Assembly: GCF_017948675.1 (NCBI RefSeq)
Contig: NZ_JAGFBU010000001.1
Location: 682,001 to 746,000, forward strand
Reading direction: 5' to 3'
From: Flavobacterium flabelliforme
GTDB lineage: Bacteria; Bacteroidota; Bacteroidia; Flavobacteriales; Flavobacteriaceae
DNA: 64,000 bases
The position numbers and the translations under genes are program-made. This document shows, one piece after another, positions 1-10,024 of this stretch (its first letter is position 1; every line of letters begins with the position of its first letter). Below the pieces are notes generated by a model. It was given only the letters and a program-made list of their open reading frames with translations, was not told the DNA's origin and did no database searches.

Positions 1-397
1 GTAGCTGGTAGGATTTTAGGAAATTTATCAAAAACTCTTTTCGTTTCTTCAATCAATTTTTCCTCTGCAGCATCAATATATATAACTTTAAAAGATCCTT
101 CTCGATCAACCTCGAAAAGCACTTTTACATTTCCTTTAAAATTAGTGTCTTTTAATTGTTGTGGAACTTTAAAATTTTCAAAAACAAAATCTTGAATTTG
201 ATCATAAAAACAATTTTCTATTGCCTTTGATTCTAAATTCACACAAGTTGAAAAAACAGGAAAACGCTCAGCAGAATTTAAAGACTGCACAGAACTACTT
301 GTAATCTCTTGTGCAGTCACTGAAAAAGAAAACAACATTAAAAAAAATAAAATTATTCCTTTGTTGCAGTTTATAGTATTCTTCAATTTAGTATTCA
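1..397 (-). CDS. Secreted TonB-C-like protein (partial)
   Basis: This reading frame starts with ATG at 397 and runs off the left edge of the window, so about 132 N-terminal codons are visible. The first 30 residues form a signal peptide (hydrophobic core IILFFLMLFSFS, then VTAQ). The following part (FKVPQQLKD, GNVKVLFEVDREG) has the pattern of TonB C-terminal-like domains found in many flavobacterial secreted proteins. Its start codon lies inside the last codons of deoC, giving a 10-bp overlap and probable translational coupling. The function is unknown, and the C-terminal part is outside the window. Confidence 0.7.
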
Positions 398-1131
398 TTG
401 TTTGAATTTTCGCCATTAGCAATCAATTTTGCACCAGAAGTACCAATTCTTTTAATCCCAAGTTCTATCATAGCAACAGCTTCATCATAAGTCCGTACTC
501 CTCCAGCAGCTTTAACAGGAAGTGGCGATGCATTTTCAAGCATCATTTTGATAGAAGGAATTGTAGCTCCATTTGGCAAGTTATTTTCCGTTTTATAAAA
601 ACCCGTAGATGATTTTACAAAAACTTTTGAAAATAATTCTTCATGAAAATTAGAAACAATTACATTTTTGATCAAACTTGACAATTGAATAATTTGTTTT
701 TCATTGAGTGCTGCCACTTCAATTATCCATTTTACAACTTTATTATTCTTTAAACCTAATTGTGTTCCTTTTAGGATTTCTTCTTTTAACAATTCAACAT
801 CTCCATTTTTAAAAGCTTCATAATTACAAACAAAATCAAGATCATCAGCACCATCCTCAATAGCTTTAGCAGCTTCTTTAAGTTTATCTTCAATCAACGA
901 TTTTCCTTCTGGAAAATCAATTACAGTACCTATTTGCAAATTTGATTTTTCTTTAAGAATCATTTCTTTTGCTAAAGAAACCCTATCTGGCCTAATCATA
1001 ATAAGTTTAAAATGTTCTTCGATAGCTTCTTGGATAAAACCTTTAGCGACAAGAATATTTTCCTTTTCGCTAATACCTGCTTGTGTAGCTGTTTTTAAAT
1101 AGGTAGAATCTAAATATTGCTTTATATTCAT
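388..1131 (-). CDS. deoC: Deoxyribose-phosphate aldolase
   Basis: A cytosolic class I aldolase that splits 2-deoxyribose-5-phosphate into glyceraldehyde-3-phosphate and acetaldehyde during deoxynucleoside breakdown. The protein is 247 aa and covers one TIM barrel. The Schiff-base lysine is K173 in FVKSSTGF, the second catalytic lysine is K207 in PVKAAGG, and the acidic partner is D99 in the DDLDF stretch. The frame stays open to a TTG at 1158, but the ATG at 1131 gives the N terminus expected of the family and was chosen. It overlaps the next gene on the left by 10 bp, and a terminator on its right separates it from the VanZ gene. Confidence 0.93.
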   Translation of the reverse strand: MNIKQYLDSTYLKTATQAGISEKENILVAKGFIQEAIEEHFKLIMIRPDRVSLAKEMILKEKSNLQIGTVIDFPEGKSLIEDKLKEAAKAIEDGADDLDFVCNYEAFKNGDVELLKEEILKGTQLGLKNNKVVKWIIEVAALNEKQIIQLSSLIKNVIVSNFHEELFSKVFVKSSTGFYKTENNLPNGATIPSIKMMLENASPLPVKAAGGVRTYDEAVAMIELGIKRIGTSGAKLIANGENSNNEY

Positions 1132-1303
1132 AATGTTTTGATTTGATAATTGTAGCAAATTATGACTTACAAAAATACATTATATCTTAACATATCTTTC
1201 AAATAAAATTTTCTATTTGTATTATACAATCTAAAAATAGCCTTTGTTATATAAATTCAAATGTGAATTAAAAAATTATAAACGAAAGAGTTACATCCAT
1301 ATA

Positions 1304-1330
1304 ATAAAAAAGTCCCACATAAGTGGGACT
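1304..1330 (-). terminator. Intrinsic terminator after the gcvH-VanZ pair
   Basis: A perfect 8-bp stem (AGTCCCAC at 1311-1318, GTGGGACT at 1323-1330) with a 4-nt loop is followed, on the minus strand, by a run of T. It lies 13 bp beyond the stop of the VanZ-like gene. Confidence 0.85.
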
Positions 1331-1342
1331 CAAATTTTAATT

Positions 1343-1720
1343 TTACTTCGTTTTATTATTAAAACCAAATAAAGTAATAAGAAGTAATGATAAGCACGCA
1401 CCTGAAACATTTGCCATAACATCAAATATATCTGCTTGTCTGGTTGTAGTGAAAAAACCTTGAGCTAATTCGATTCCAATTCCAAAAAAAAGAGAAAAAA
1501 GAAATGAAAAAACTAATGGTTTATAACTAACTACTTCTTTATACTGATTCTTAAAAAATAAAAAGCAGAAGGTTGTTAACACAAAATGAAAAAACGCATG
1601 AACGAATTTATCTATATTTGAGACATTCCCTAAAGGAACACTACTAAACTGTGCTAAACAAAAATAAGAAATAATCAAAGACCAGATTAGTGCGGCCCAA
1701 AAATAGAGCTGTTTACGCAC
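1343..1720 (-). CDS. VanZ-like small membrane protein
   Basis: This 125-aa protein has four hydrophobic segments (roughly residues 7-24, 37-55, 68-85 and 100-118) and fits the VanZ-like family. Between segments 3 and 4 it carries the typical GIELAQGFF stretch. The start is GTG at 1720, embedded in the last codons of gcvH (overlap GTGCGTAA, 8 bp), so translation is probably coupled to gcvH. VanZ proteins were named after a teicoplanin-resistance accessory, but resistance should not be inferred for this chromosomal homologue. A VanZ-like gene next to gcvH and sprA is, from memory, a common arrangement in flavobacteria. The role is unknown. Confidence 0.8.
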   Translation of the reverse strand: MRKQLYFWAALIWSLIISYFCLAQFSSVPLGNVSNIDKFVHAFFHFVLTTFCFLFFKNQYKEVVSYKPLVFSFLFSLFFGIGIELAQGFFTTTRQADIFDVMANVSGACLSLLLITLFGFNNKTK

Positions 1721-2093
1721 CTATTAATTCTTTGTAAGCTTCACTAGAAAGCAATCCTTCTACTTCACTCATGTTTGCTATTTTTATCTTGATCATCCAC
1801 CCTGCACCATAAGGATCAGAATTTACGCTTTCTGGATTACTTTCTAAATCGTCATTGAAAGCAATAATTTCTCCTGCTATAGGAAGAAACAAATCTGAAA
1901 CGGTTTTTACTGCTTCTACTGTCCCAAAAACTTCATCTTTCTCTAAAGTTTGATCTAAAGTTTCCACTTCAACATAAACAATATCTCCTAATTCTTTTTG
2001 AGCAAAATCTGTGATTCCTACTGTTGCGATATCGCCTTCAATACTAATCCACTCGTGATCTTTTGTGTACTTTAAATTTGCTGGTAAGTTCAT
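1713..2093 (-). CDS. gcvH: Glycine cleavage system H protein
   Basis: The lipoyl carrier protein of the glycine cleavage complex. It shuttles the aminomethyl group from the P protein to the T protein and on to the L protein. The protein is 126 aa, the usual length. The lipoylated lysine is K63 in VEAVKTVS, and the N terminus KYTKDHEWI is typical. It sits just downstream of sprA (87-bp gap containing a possible promoter) and overlaps the VanZ-like gene by 8 bp. The P, T and L protein genes are not in this window. Confidence 0.96.
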   Translation of the reverse strand: MNLPANLKYTKDHEWISIEGDIATVGITDFAQKELGDIVYVEVETLDQTLEKDEVFGTVEAVKTVSDLFLPIAGEIIAFNDDLESNPESVNSDPYGAGWMIKIKIANMSEVEGLLSSEAYKELIGA

Positions 2094-2133
2094 CTAAATT
2101 GTAATTGATAATTATTAATTGTGTTCTTTGTTA

Positions 2134-2141
2134 CAAATGTA
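2134..2141 (-). promoter_or_regulatory. Possible -7 element for gcvH
   Basis: On the minus strand this reads TACATTTG, matching the Bacteroidota TAnnTTTG element, 41 bp before the gcvH start. It overlaps a small inverted repeat (TTGTTAC/GTAACAA, 2128-2145). No -33 TTTG is present at normal spacing. Confidence 0.4.
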
Positions 2142-2180
2142 ACAATCTTCTATTCATTTCTGGTTGAGATTCAAAAAAAA

Positions 2181-5100
2181 TTAATTCCCAAAGTTATAAC
2201 GAAGGGTAAAGCCTGAACGAATATTGGTTAACGGAAAAGAAGTAGATATTACTGCTTTTGAAAACGAATGGTCATAATAGAAAATTGCTGTCAAATTTTT
2301 ACTAAAAGAATAATCTGCTTTTATTTTTAGTGACCATATATTCTGTCCTCCCGCTAATTGATTGTTGTTATAATCTAAATAGCGAACAATGGTCTGATTA
2401 TTTCTATACGCTACATCAGCTGCGATATTTATATCACTTTTTATTATCCCTGTTGGACTATCTGCCAATCTCGATGAGAGTACAACATCCTTAAAACGAT
2501 ATCCCATTCCCACTATATATTCAACACCTTTTACTTCGGTTAAAAGATTATTATCAAAACTCATTGACAACGCTCGGTCTTTTTTGATTTCAGTAAGGAC
2601 TTTAAAAGAACTTTTCAATTCGAAATCCATTCTAATTAGCGGACTAAATTGTTCTACTAAATTTATATTAGACATAATAGTCTGATTTAAAAAATTACCA
2701 CTTAGATCTACTCCATTAGGCGTTTTATCATAATCAAAATTAGATCTAAAAGCATTTATGGTGTAGGAAGCTCTGTAATTATGCTGCAAAGAAAAGCGTT
2801 TAAAATTTTCTTTAAAAAGACTATAACGCATCAAGCCATTGTATTTAACCGCCCAATTGGGTATCGGAAAACTTCTAAAAATACCTAATGAAACCGCTGA
2901 GGCATCGCCACCAGAATAAGCCGCCAAAAATGCTGGCAATAATACTGACTGATTGTTTTTACCATATCCTAAAGGAAATCCTTCTGGATCTCTATTCAAT
3001 GGGTTATTAATATCAATACCTCGTTCTGTGGCTAATCTATTTGCAATTGTAAGACGGTTGGCTCTAAAATCATCAAAAGCTGCCGAACCATTTTCATCAC
3101 TAGTAGAAAATGAAGTTTTTATTAACACAGTTGAAATTGAAAAAATACCTGTATTGTAAGGAGATCTAGCGTTATAAACACCATTTGTAACATCATATTG
3201 TTCTGATGAGTTTTCAGATATAGATCTGTCTAATGTTAAATCAATCTTCAAGTCTGGAAACAAATCTATATTGGCTGTGGCTTTAAACAACTTGTTACTT
3301 ACCTGAGTGAAATTTTGGTTAAAATCAGGGTAATCCGTTAACCATCCGTTTTTTGCAGCTTCATATCGAATATCATCTTGGCTTCCAAAAATAAAACCTA
3401 AAGAAGGTCGTGAGGAACCTAAAAATCCAATGCCCGGCGTATATCCTGGTAAAACCGTACCACTATTATAGGTGTAATTGACCTGAATGTTTTTTACACT
3501 AGTTAGAACCCCAAGCAAACCATCCATAAAAGGATTGTTTTTTGGAATTTGATTCGCATTAGCATTTACTATTTTCTCCCCAGGTTTTGGCAATACTGTT
3601 TTTGCTTTAGGAGTTGTTTTAGAGTTGTTTTTTGAAATCCCCAAATACTTATACAACATCTCCATATTGAATGTGGTATTTATATTATTTGAATTCGCAT
3701 TTTGAATCGTATTTCCTAAATTATAATCAGTACCGTCAATACTAATTTGCGAAAGCGCGTTAGAAGCACGTTGCCAAGTATAATCACCCGTATAAGAATA
3801 ATTTGCTTTTACAAAACTAAATAATGGTATTTTATTAATTGGTATTTCATAATTTACTACCAATTGTTGCATGTGCTGATTTGGATCTCCTATATCCCAA
3901 TAACTATCCCAAATGGTAAAACTATCAATAGGTTCATTGTCTTCATTTAAATAATTTTTTACAATATTACTTGAAGAAGCTGTGTAATTTAACTTTAACG
4001 ATTTAGTTAAATTATAATTAAAACCATATTGATAATTAAAAGCAAAATTTCTACGATATAAAGGATCTAGACCAATACCTTCTACTTCTACTTGCCTAAA
4101 TTGCTGACGATTATATTGTCTATTTATATTGGTATTGAAAGTTATATTAGAAGGCAAATAATTAAAATTAAAGTCACTCAACAACTTCCAGTAATTACTT
4201 TTTTTCAAAAACTCGTTCTTTTTAAAAGGTTCGATTGGTTTAGATTGAAAAGTATATCCATAATCTACTGATGAGTTGGCTTGCTGATCTACATAATCTT
4301 CTATTTCAAAATCATGTCTTTCTACTTGATTAAAAGACTGAGAAAAAGTAAAGTTTTCAGGATCATACAAATGTTGTTTTTGCTCTGGCTGACGTTCTTT
4401 TCTTACTCCGATAAAGTTTATACTTTTCCTTTTAGTATAATCTACGGCTCTATTAATTATATTATCTCTCTTATTTTGATCAGTGGTGTTTTCTAGTAAT
4501 TGCTTTAGCTTTATATCTTGATTAAAAGGGTCGTACTCCGGGGTAATTGTTTCTTCGCCAATAGCATAATTAAAAGGTAAATTAACGCCCCATTTTTGTG
4601 GCAATAATTTTCCTAAATTCACATTAGTTACAATATTATATTGTCTTGTATCTTCTCTACTTCGTTCGTTTGGTCCTTGTTCTAAAGATCCAAAACCTAT
4701 AGTGGTTTTTCTACCGGAAGCAGAAATAGTAGCAAAATCAGCAAGGTTGGTATCAACATTAAGAACTGCTGCCATTCCTCCGTGATTATCCATATCTGCC
4801 AATCGAAGTTCATTAAACCACACTTCTCCTTTTATGTCATTACGGGCATCACTATTTTTTACACCTACCATAAGTGTTCGTACTAATCCAAAATTTGGAT
4901 TCCCTTTTATACCTAATTTCAACCCATTACTTCCATCTCCTTCTGGTCTATTTGGATCTGAATCTGGATAATAAATTCCGTCAGCAGGCAAAGTCATCGG
5001 ATCGATGCTCATTGCTATAATTTTTAATTTAGTCAACAATGCCAATGATAAATCGATTTGATTTTCCTCTGGCCAAACTGCTTCGGCGCTTAAAGAACTA

Positions 5101-8100
5101 CAATCAGAATTAGAAATTCCTGCAGGAACCGTTACTTTTAATGGAATTTCTATTTGGTAAAAGTTTTGTGTAAAGTCATTTCCAAAACGAATAAAACCTA
5201 CCATTTGGTTGTCTTGAAGAGCGATTTCTCCTGGTAATGATTCGGCATGCAAGAACATTTTTAATTTCTTGAACTGACGCATATCAATACTAACATTTTT
5301 AAAAACAGCTCTTGAATCTCCAGGTTCTAAACCGTCACCCGAAACTCTTAAAGCCAGCGCCTGTTCATTTTGATTAATAATGGTATTGTTATTATAAAGT
5401 TGCTCTCTTTGAACTCCTGGAGGCGAAATATAATTCACGGGGCATCTTTCATTATTTTCTTGCACACTCACAGCCTGAACATCTAAAATAGTATTGTCAT
5501 CTGCCAGATTTAAATCATTAAAATCAAGAGCATTTGTATATCTTCTCCATTCACCACGAACCAAATCTAAGGCTCCAAAACGAACTGTAACCTCAGACGT
5601 AAATCCAGTCATAAACATTCTCATGAAACGAATTGATCTAAAATCAGAAATGTTTCCTATTGTATTCTCTGGTTGAGAAACAGGCACTTTAAATTGCAAC
5701 CACCTCGCTTCTGTGGTAGAACCATCAGGCAAAGTAACTTGTGTATTTCTTACATCAGTTACATAATTTTGACCAACATTCATACCCGGCTCAATAGCAA
5801 CACTATATTCATAGTAAGCATTGATGGTATTCATCGTATTGTCTCTATTAATATCCTCAACATCAGGCAAAGTTGTCGCTCCTCTATTAGGATCATTTAT
5901 ATTAACAGCCGAATTTCCTTCGGTACCATTATAATTTTTATACCTATCTAAAATGCTTCCAGTAGTATTTAAATAATAAATGTAATCATCTGCTGCAGGA
6001 TCTAGTTCAGAGGCAAAATTAGTATAAACAGAACCTTCATTCGCATTAGACAAACCATCTAAACCTATATCTTGGTTTTTTCTGTTATCAGCATTGTTAT
6101 CAAAGGCATAAATCAAGGATTGAGACGCAGGAACATCTCCCCATAAAGGTCTTGGATTTGTTAATATTTGATCTGGACCTAAACCATTTTCATATTGTTT
6201 TCTTCCATCTTTTAGAACATCTTCTGATATTTCACCTAAATTAAAATAAATTTTTCCTGTATTTGTCAAAGGCGATTGTCCTTTTCCTACATATGGATCT
6301 AAAACCCAAAACTGAATATACTCTACATTACCTTGTTCAAAATTGGTAGCATTCAAAGACCTCATGATTCCTCCAAAATTACTAGCTGGATCCGAAGCGG
6401 TAGTAGTACTATTATTATAAGAACCTCTTTCGGAGGGATAATAACTTAAATCTAATGTATTTACAACTTGGGTTTGCCCTTGCGCGATATCTGTAAGTGG
6501 ATACAACTCCCTACTAAAAATTCTTCTGGTTGAATTAAGTGAAAGATCTTCATTAGAAATTCCAGATGGTTTTTGAGTATAAAAAATTGGGTCAATAGAA
6601 TACCATGATAATTTGGCTCTTTTGAATCCATAACTTAAATCATTTGCATCAGCATTAAAATTATAATTACTTTTTGCATTTCTAGCAGGAGTAGATGCTA
6701 AACTCCAAGAATAAGCAGAACGCATGTCTATAGTAGATTGCGAGCCTTCAAAATCATCAACATAAATAGTAGATTCTCCCTGAAACTTATCTGCTTTGGG
6801 CGAATCAGGTTTCAAAAAAGCTACTTCACCTCTTATAGAAAGATTAGAGGGAACATCAGTATCAATATTTGGCAATTTATTTACTAAGCGTGTTAAAAAA
6901 GGAACCGCAGTAGAGAAATTAGTATTAAATCCAAAAATAGTGTTATTAACAGATTCTTGACCAAAACTTGATTTTTGTGTAAATGGCTTTTCAGACATTT
7001 TTAAAAATGTACCACCAACTAAAAAATTATCAGAAATTTTATGTTCTACATTAACTCCCATGAAACGTCTGGTTTGCTGACCAAAAATTGAATTATTCTC
7101 TAAAGAAACTTCAATTGGTGTATTAGAAGCTTGTAAAGAAGGATCCAATATTTGAACACGACCTAATTGATAATTAACACTATAATCGACTCCTTCAACC
7201 AAAACTCTTCCCGCAGCAGTAACTACTACTGAACCTTGAGGAACATTGAATGCTCCAATTGGAATACCATCGCCACCACTAGACTTATACTTACCTCTTA
7301 ATAGAAATTTATTTTTATCACTGTCTTGCAAAGCACCTGATTGTGTATTTCGGTACATACTTCGAAAAACATATTTCTTTTGATTTTCATTATAAGTTGT
7401 CGTATTATTATAATTTTCTGCTGATCCAGTATTTGTTAGTTTTGAAAATAATAATTCACCAAAAGGTTCTTTAGTTGTAAATATAATTCTCCCGTTCTGA
7501 GCATCAATTGTTAGACCAGGCATGAAATCAAAAAAACCATCTCCTCCATCTTGAGGATCGTTGTTATAATTTAACTTATCTAAATTAAAAACTTTTAGCA
7601 AAGGCGTTTCAGCAACTTTATGTTCTTTGGAAGGATTGGCAGGAAAAGGACTTCCCGCAACTGGACTAATATAATTTAGTGGTGAAGGATCAGAATACAG
7701 GATATTAAATCTAAAATCTTCTTGCTTTAATTGGTATCCTCCTTGAATTTGGTAGATATTTTTCATCATCAAATTCCAAACGGGATTTTTTACGTTTGTC
7801 AAATTGCTTTTCAGCATTTTTAATACTAAACTTTGTGAAATAATTGCTTGATTAGATGGATTCGTTCCTGTTACCACTGTAGCATCTACACCGTCATTAC
7901 CAAACTCCCCTACTTGATAAACTTTATCACCAATTGTATATTGATAGGCAACAGCAAGCACTTCATCATTAGCTAATCTTTGTTGCAAGGAAATATACCC
8001 AAGTTGCGGATTAAAGGTATATTCATTTGGATTAAGTTTTCTTGCATTTTCAAGTTTAGAATAATCTTGACCTTCGCTAATCGTAATATTAAAACCAGAA

Positions 8101-9326
8101 TTAGCCGTTACAATTTCACGAATATTAGCATTCAGTAATCCTGTTCCTAATGTAATTTGCGCTGGATCATAATCATTATTCGAGTTGTCCGTTGGAGAAT
8201 CTGGCGGATTATTAAAAATGCCATTAGAAGGATTTAAAACTACCACCTCGGTATCTGGTAAACCAGACAATTGTCCTTCACCTAAATCCTGAAGCGCAAT
8301 AATATTTCTTAAGTTATTGTTTGTTGTAGTTACCCTATTTTGCTTATTTGTTACCCAGATTTCAATTCTAGAAATTTGAACTCTACTATCTATAAATGGG
8401 TAATTTGCAAGTGATTTATCATATCTGTTTCTAAAATACTGGGATAAGAAAAAGTGTCTGTCTGAATCATAATCTAATGCAAACATCTCGAAATTTTCAA
8501 TAGTACCTCCACCCTCTGCAACTAAACTTTTTGTTTGTGATTTTTGTTCCGAAAATACACCTGTTATGGTTGTCTTACCAAATTGAAGCTTGGTTTTGAC
8601 ACCAAATAAACTCTGTGCCCCTCTAATCAAAGAACTATTTAACGGCATACTCACATTTCCCACCTCTATTTTCTGAATAATATCATCCTCTGAGGGGGAA
8701 TAATCTAGTTTTATTAAATTCTGAAAAGCAAATGTTGATTGTGTATCGTAATTAGCATTTACATTAAGTCTAGTTCCTACTTTACCCATTAAACTCATAC
8801 TAATTCTTTGATCAAAATCAAAAGTTAGATTAGAACGATTTCTTGGAGAAAAAGAGGGATTATCTTGTTTTGTATACCGCATACCAATATCCATCTCTAC
8901 AGATCCGGTAGGCTTTACATCAATTGTATTACTTCCAAAAATTGATTCGAAAAGACCCGATTTAATGTAATATCTTGGCAATAAATCCTTTTTTGCCAGA
9001 TCGCTTCCTTCTTTTTTACCATCAACAGCATCGACTTTTTTCTTAAAATAGTCTCTCATCGACTCTTTTAAAACTAAATTCTCGTATTCTTTTGGAGTTA
9101 AAATTATTGGATAGTTGATAGAAAACCCTTCTACAGAATTGGTATAAATATACCGATCAGTAACAGGATCATAAGTATATGCAGAAATAATACTTTTTGG
9201 ATTTTTTAGTTGAATTTTCCCTTTAGAAAATCCATTTTTAGTCGTATCCTGAACAACTTGTTCTACTTGAGCTTGTGATACAAAACCACAAAATAAAACA
9301 AGCAAAAAAATACAAATTTTATGCAT
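2181..9326 (-). CDS. sprA: SprA, type IX secretion translocon and gliding protein
   Basis: A giant outer-membrane protein of 2381 aa. In Flavobacterium johnsoniae, SprA forms the very large beta barrel through which type IX secretion substrates, including gliding adhesins, leave the cell. The length here is close to that of characterised SprA. A signal peptide occupies residues 1-19, with the cut after SQA. The rest is an aromatic-rich, alternating-hydrophobicity barrel sequence full of beta-strand patterns, ending in an aromatic C terminus (LRYNFGN). It starts 25 bp after the ruvA stop with no promoter seen between, so the two are probably cotranscribed. The reading frame is intact over 7.1 kb. 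The other secretion and gliding genes are outside the window. Confidence 0.96.
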   Translation of the reverse strand: MHKICIFLLVLFCGFVSQAQVEQVVQDTTKNGFSKGKIQLKNPKSIISAYTYDPVTDRYIYTNSVEGFSINYPIILTPKEYENLVLKESMRDYFKKKVDAVDGKKEGSDLAKKDLLPRYYIKSGLFESIFGSNTIDVKPTGSVEMDIGMRYTKQDNPSFSPRNRSNLTFDFDQRISMSLMGKVGTRLNVNANYDTQSTFAFQNLIKLDYSPSEDDIIQKIEVGNVSMPLNSSLIRGAQSLFGVKTKLQFGKTTITGVFSEQKSQTKSLVAEGGGTIENFEMFALDYDSDRHFFLSQYFRNRYDKSLANYPFIDSRVQISRIEIWVTNKQNRVTTTNNNLRNIIALQDLGEGQLSGLPDTEVVVLNPSNGIFNNPPDSPTDNSNNDYDPAQITLGTGLLNANIREIVTANSGFNITISEGQDYSKLENARKLNPNEYTFNPQLGYISLQQRLANDEVLAVAYQYTIGDKVYQVGEFGNDGVDATVVTGTNPSNQAIISQSLVLKMLKSNLTNVKNPVWNLMMKNIYQIQGGYQLKQEDFRFNILYSDPSPLNYISPVAGSPFPANPSKEHKVAETPLLKVFNLDKLNYNNDPQDGGDGFFDFMPGLTIDAQNGRIIFTTKEPFGELLFSKLTNTGSAENYNNTTTYNENQKKYVFRSMYRNTQSGALQDSDKNKFLLRGKYKSSGGDGIPIGAFNVPQGSVVVTAAGRVLVEGVDYSVNYQLGRVQILDPSLQASNTPIEVSLENNSIFGQQTRRFMGVNVEHKISDNFLVGGTFLKMSEKPFTQKSSFGQESVNNTIFGFNTNFSTAVPFLTRLVNKLPNIDTDVPSNLSIRGEVAFLKPDSPKADKFQGESTIYVDDFEGSQSTIDMRSAYSWSLASTPARNAKSNYNFNADANDLSYGFKRAKLSWYSIDPIFYTQKPSGISNEDLSLNSTRRIFSRELYPLTDIAQGQTQVVNTLDLSYYPSERGSYNNSTTTASDPASNFGGIMRSLNATNFEQGNVEYIQFWVLDPYVGKGQSPLTNTGKIYFNLGEISEDVLKDGRKQYENGLGPDQILTNPRPLWGDVPASQSLIYAFDNNADNRKNQDIGLDGLSNANEGSVYTNFASELDPAADDYIYYLNTTGSILDRYKNYNGTEGNSAVNINDPNRGATTLPDVEDINRDNTMNTINAYYEYSVAIEPGMNVGQNYVTDVRNTQVTLPDGSTTEARWLQFKVPVSQPENTIGNISDFRSIRFMRMFMTGFTSEVTVRFGALDLVRGEWRRYTNALDFNDLNLADDNTILDVQAVSVQENNERCPVNYISPPGVQREQLYNNNTIINQNEQALALRVSGDGLEPGDSRAVFKNVSIDMRQFKKLKMFLHAESLPGEIALQDNQMVGFIRFGNDFTQNFYQIEIPLKVTVPAGISNSDCSSLSAEAVWPEENQIDLSLALLTKLKIIAMSIDPMTLPADGIYYPDSDPNRPEGDGSNGLKLGIKGNPNFGLVRTLMVGVKNSDARNDIKGEVWFNELRLADMDNHGGMAAVLNVDTNLADFATISASGRKTTIGFGSLEQGPNERSREDTRQYNIVTNVNLGKLLPQKWGVNLPFNYAIGEETITPEYDPFNQDIKLKQLLENTTDQNKRDNIINRAVDYTKRKSINFIGVRKERQPEQKQHLYDPENFTFSQSFNQVERHDFEIEDYVDQQANSSVDYGYTFQSKPIEPFKKNEFLKKSNYWKLLSDFNFNYLPSNITFNTNINRQYNRQQFRQVEVEGIGLDPLYRRNFAFNYQYGFNYNLTKSLKLNYTASSSNIVKNYLNEDNEPIDSFTIWDSYWDIGDPNQHMQQLVVNYEIPINKIPLFSFVKANYSYTGDYTWQRASNALSQISIDGTDYNLGNTIQNANSNNINTTFNMEMLYKYLGISKNNSKTTPKAKTVLPKPGEKIVNANANQIPKNNPFMDGLLGVLTSVKNIQVNYTYNSGTVLPGYTPGIGFLGSSRPSLGFIFGSQDDIRYEAAKNGWLTDYPDFNQNFTQVSNKLFKATANIDLFPDLKIDLTLDRSISENSSEQYDVTNGVYNARSPYNTGIFSISTVLIKTSFSTSDENGSAAFDDFRANRLTIANRLATERGIDINNPLNRDPEGFPLGYGKNNQSVLLPAFLAAYSGGDASAVSLGIFRSFPIPNWAVKYNGLMRYSLFKENFKRFSLQHNYRASYTINAFRSNFDYDKTPNGVDLSGNFLNQTIMSNINLVEQFSPLIRMDFELKSSFKVLTEIKKDRALSMSFDNNLLTEVKGVEYIVGMGYRFKDVVLSSRLADSPTGIIKSDINIAADVAYRNNQTIVRYLDYNNNQLAGGQNIWSLKIKADYSFSKNLTAIFYYDHSFSKAVISTSFPLTNIRSGFTLRYNFGN

Positions 9327-9351
9327 AGAATTCGTGTTTCTTATGTAGCTT

Positions 9352-9933
9352 TTAAAGGCTTTTTAATGCTTTTTTAATAATTGTCTCTACAGAAGCATCT
9401 GGATCTTCTTTGACAATTTTTTCAATAATTTTCTCTGAAGTTTTACGTACAAATCCTAAAACTTCCAAAGCAGATAACGCTTCATCTCGATTTGTATTGC
9501 TTTGTGACATAGAAACTTCGTCTAAATCATATAATTTTAAGACTTTCTCCTTTAAGTCCAATATCACTCTTTGAGCTGTCTTACTTCCAATTCCTTTTAT
9601 GGACTGGATTGTAACCACATCTGCAGACCCTATAGCGTTGGTAATTTGTTTAGGATCTAGCGAGGATAACATCGTTCTAGCGATACTCGCTCCAATTCCT
9701 GAAACGGATAGCAATAATCTAAAAATTTCTCTCTCTGATTTTTCTATAAAACCAAAAAGTGTATGCGCATCCTCTTTAATTTGAAGATGCGTATACACTT
9801 TTATAAAATCTGTATTGGGCAGTAAAGAATAAGTATGTAAAGAAATATTAATATGATAACCAACACCACCACAATCAATAACAATATGCGTTGGTGACTT
9901 CTCTACTAATTTCCCCTGTAAATGTGCTATCAT
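9352..9933 (-). CDS. ruvA: Holliday junction helicase subunit RuvA
   Basis: RuvA binds the four-way junction and loads the RuvB motors during branch migration. The protein is 193 aa. An N-terminal OB fold (MIAHLQGKLVEKSP) is followed by two helix-hairpin-helix motifs (LLSVSGIGASIA around residue 73, IQSIKGIGSKTAQRVILDLK around 109) and a C-terminal RuvB-binding helix bundle (DEALSALEVLGF). It lies directly upstream of sprA. Its partner ruvB is in this window but 4 kb away and separately promoted. Confidence 0.97.
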   Translation of the reverse strand: MIAHLQGKLVEKSPTHIVIDCGGVGYHINISLHTYSLLPNTDFIKVYTHLQIKEDAHTLFGFIEKSEREIFRLLLSVSGIGASIARTMLSSLDPKQITNAIGSADVVTIQSIKGIGSKTAQRVILDLKEKVLKLYDLDEVSMSQSNTNRDEALSALEVLGFVRKTSEKIIEKIVKEDPDASVETIIKKALKSL

Positions 9934-9949
9934 ACTTAAAATATATTTT

Positions 9950-9957
9950 CAAATATA
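9950..9957 (-). promoter_or_regulatory. -7 element for ruvA-sprA
   Basis: The minus strand reads TATATTTG, a perfect TAnnTTTG match, 17 bp before the ruvA ATG. No clear -33 element is visible. If used, the transcript leader would be very short. Confidence 0.5.
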
Positions 9958-10024
9958 ATAAAATTAACAGAGGATTAACTTAAAATTATAACTTTAACTA
10001 TATTGCTACAGCATAAATATTGAT

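Noticed and set aside
1343..1720. VanZ-like gene as an antibiotic resistance gene
   Set aside because: It is a general chromosomal VanZ-domain protein without other van genes; the name alone does not imply resistance.
2953..5951. Plus-strand reading frames of 60-92 codons inside sprA
   Set aside because: They lie antisense to a long, intact gene, have no family resemblance and no promoter; they follow from the codon bias of the other strand.
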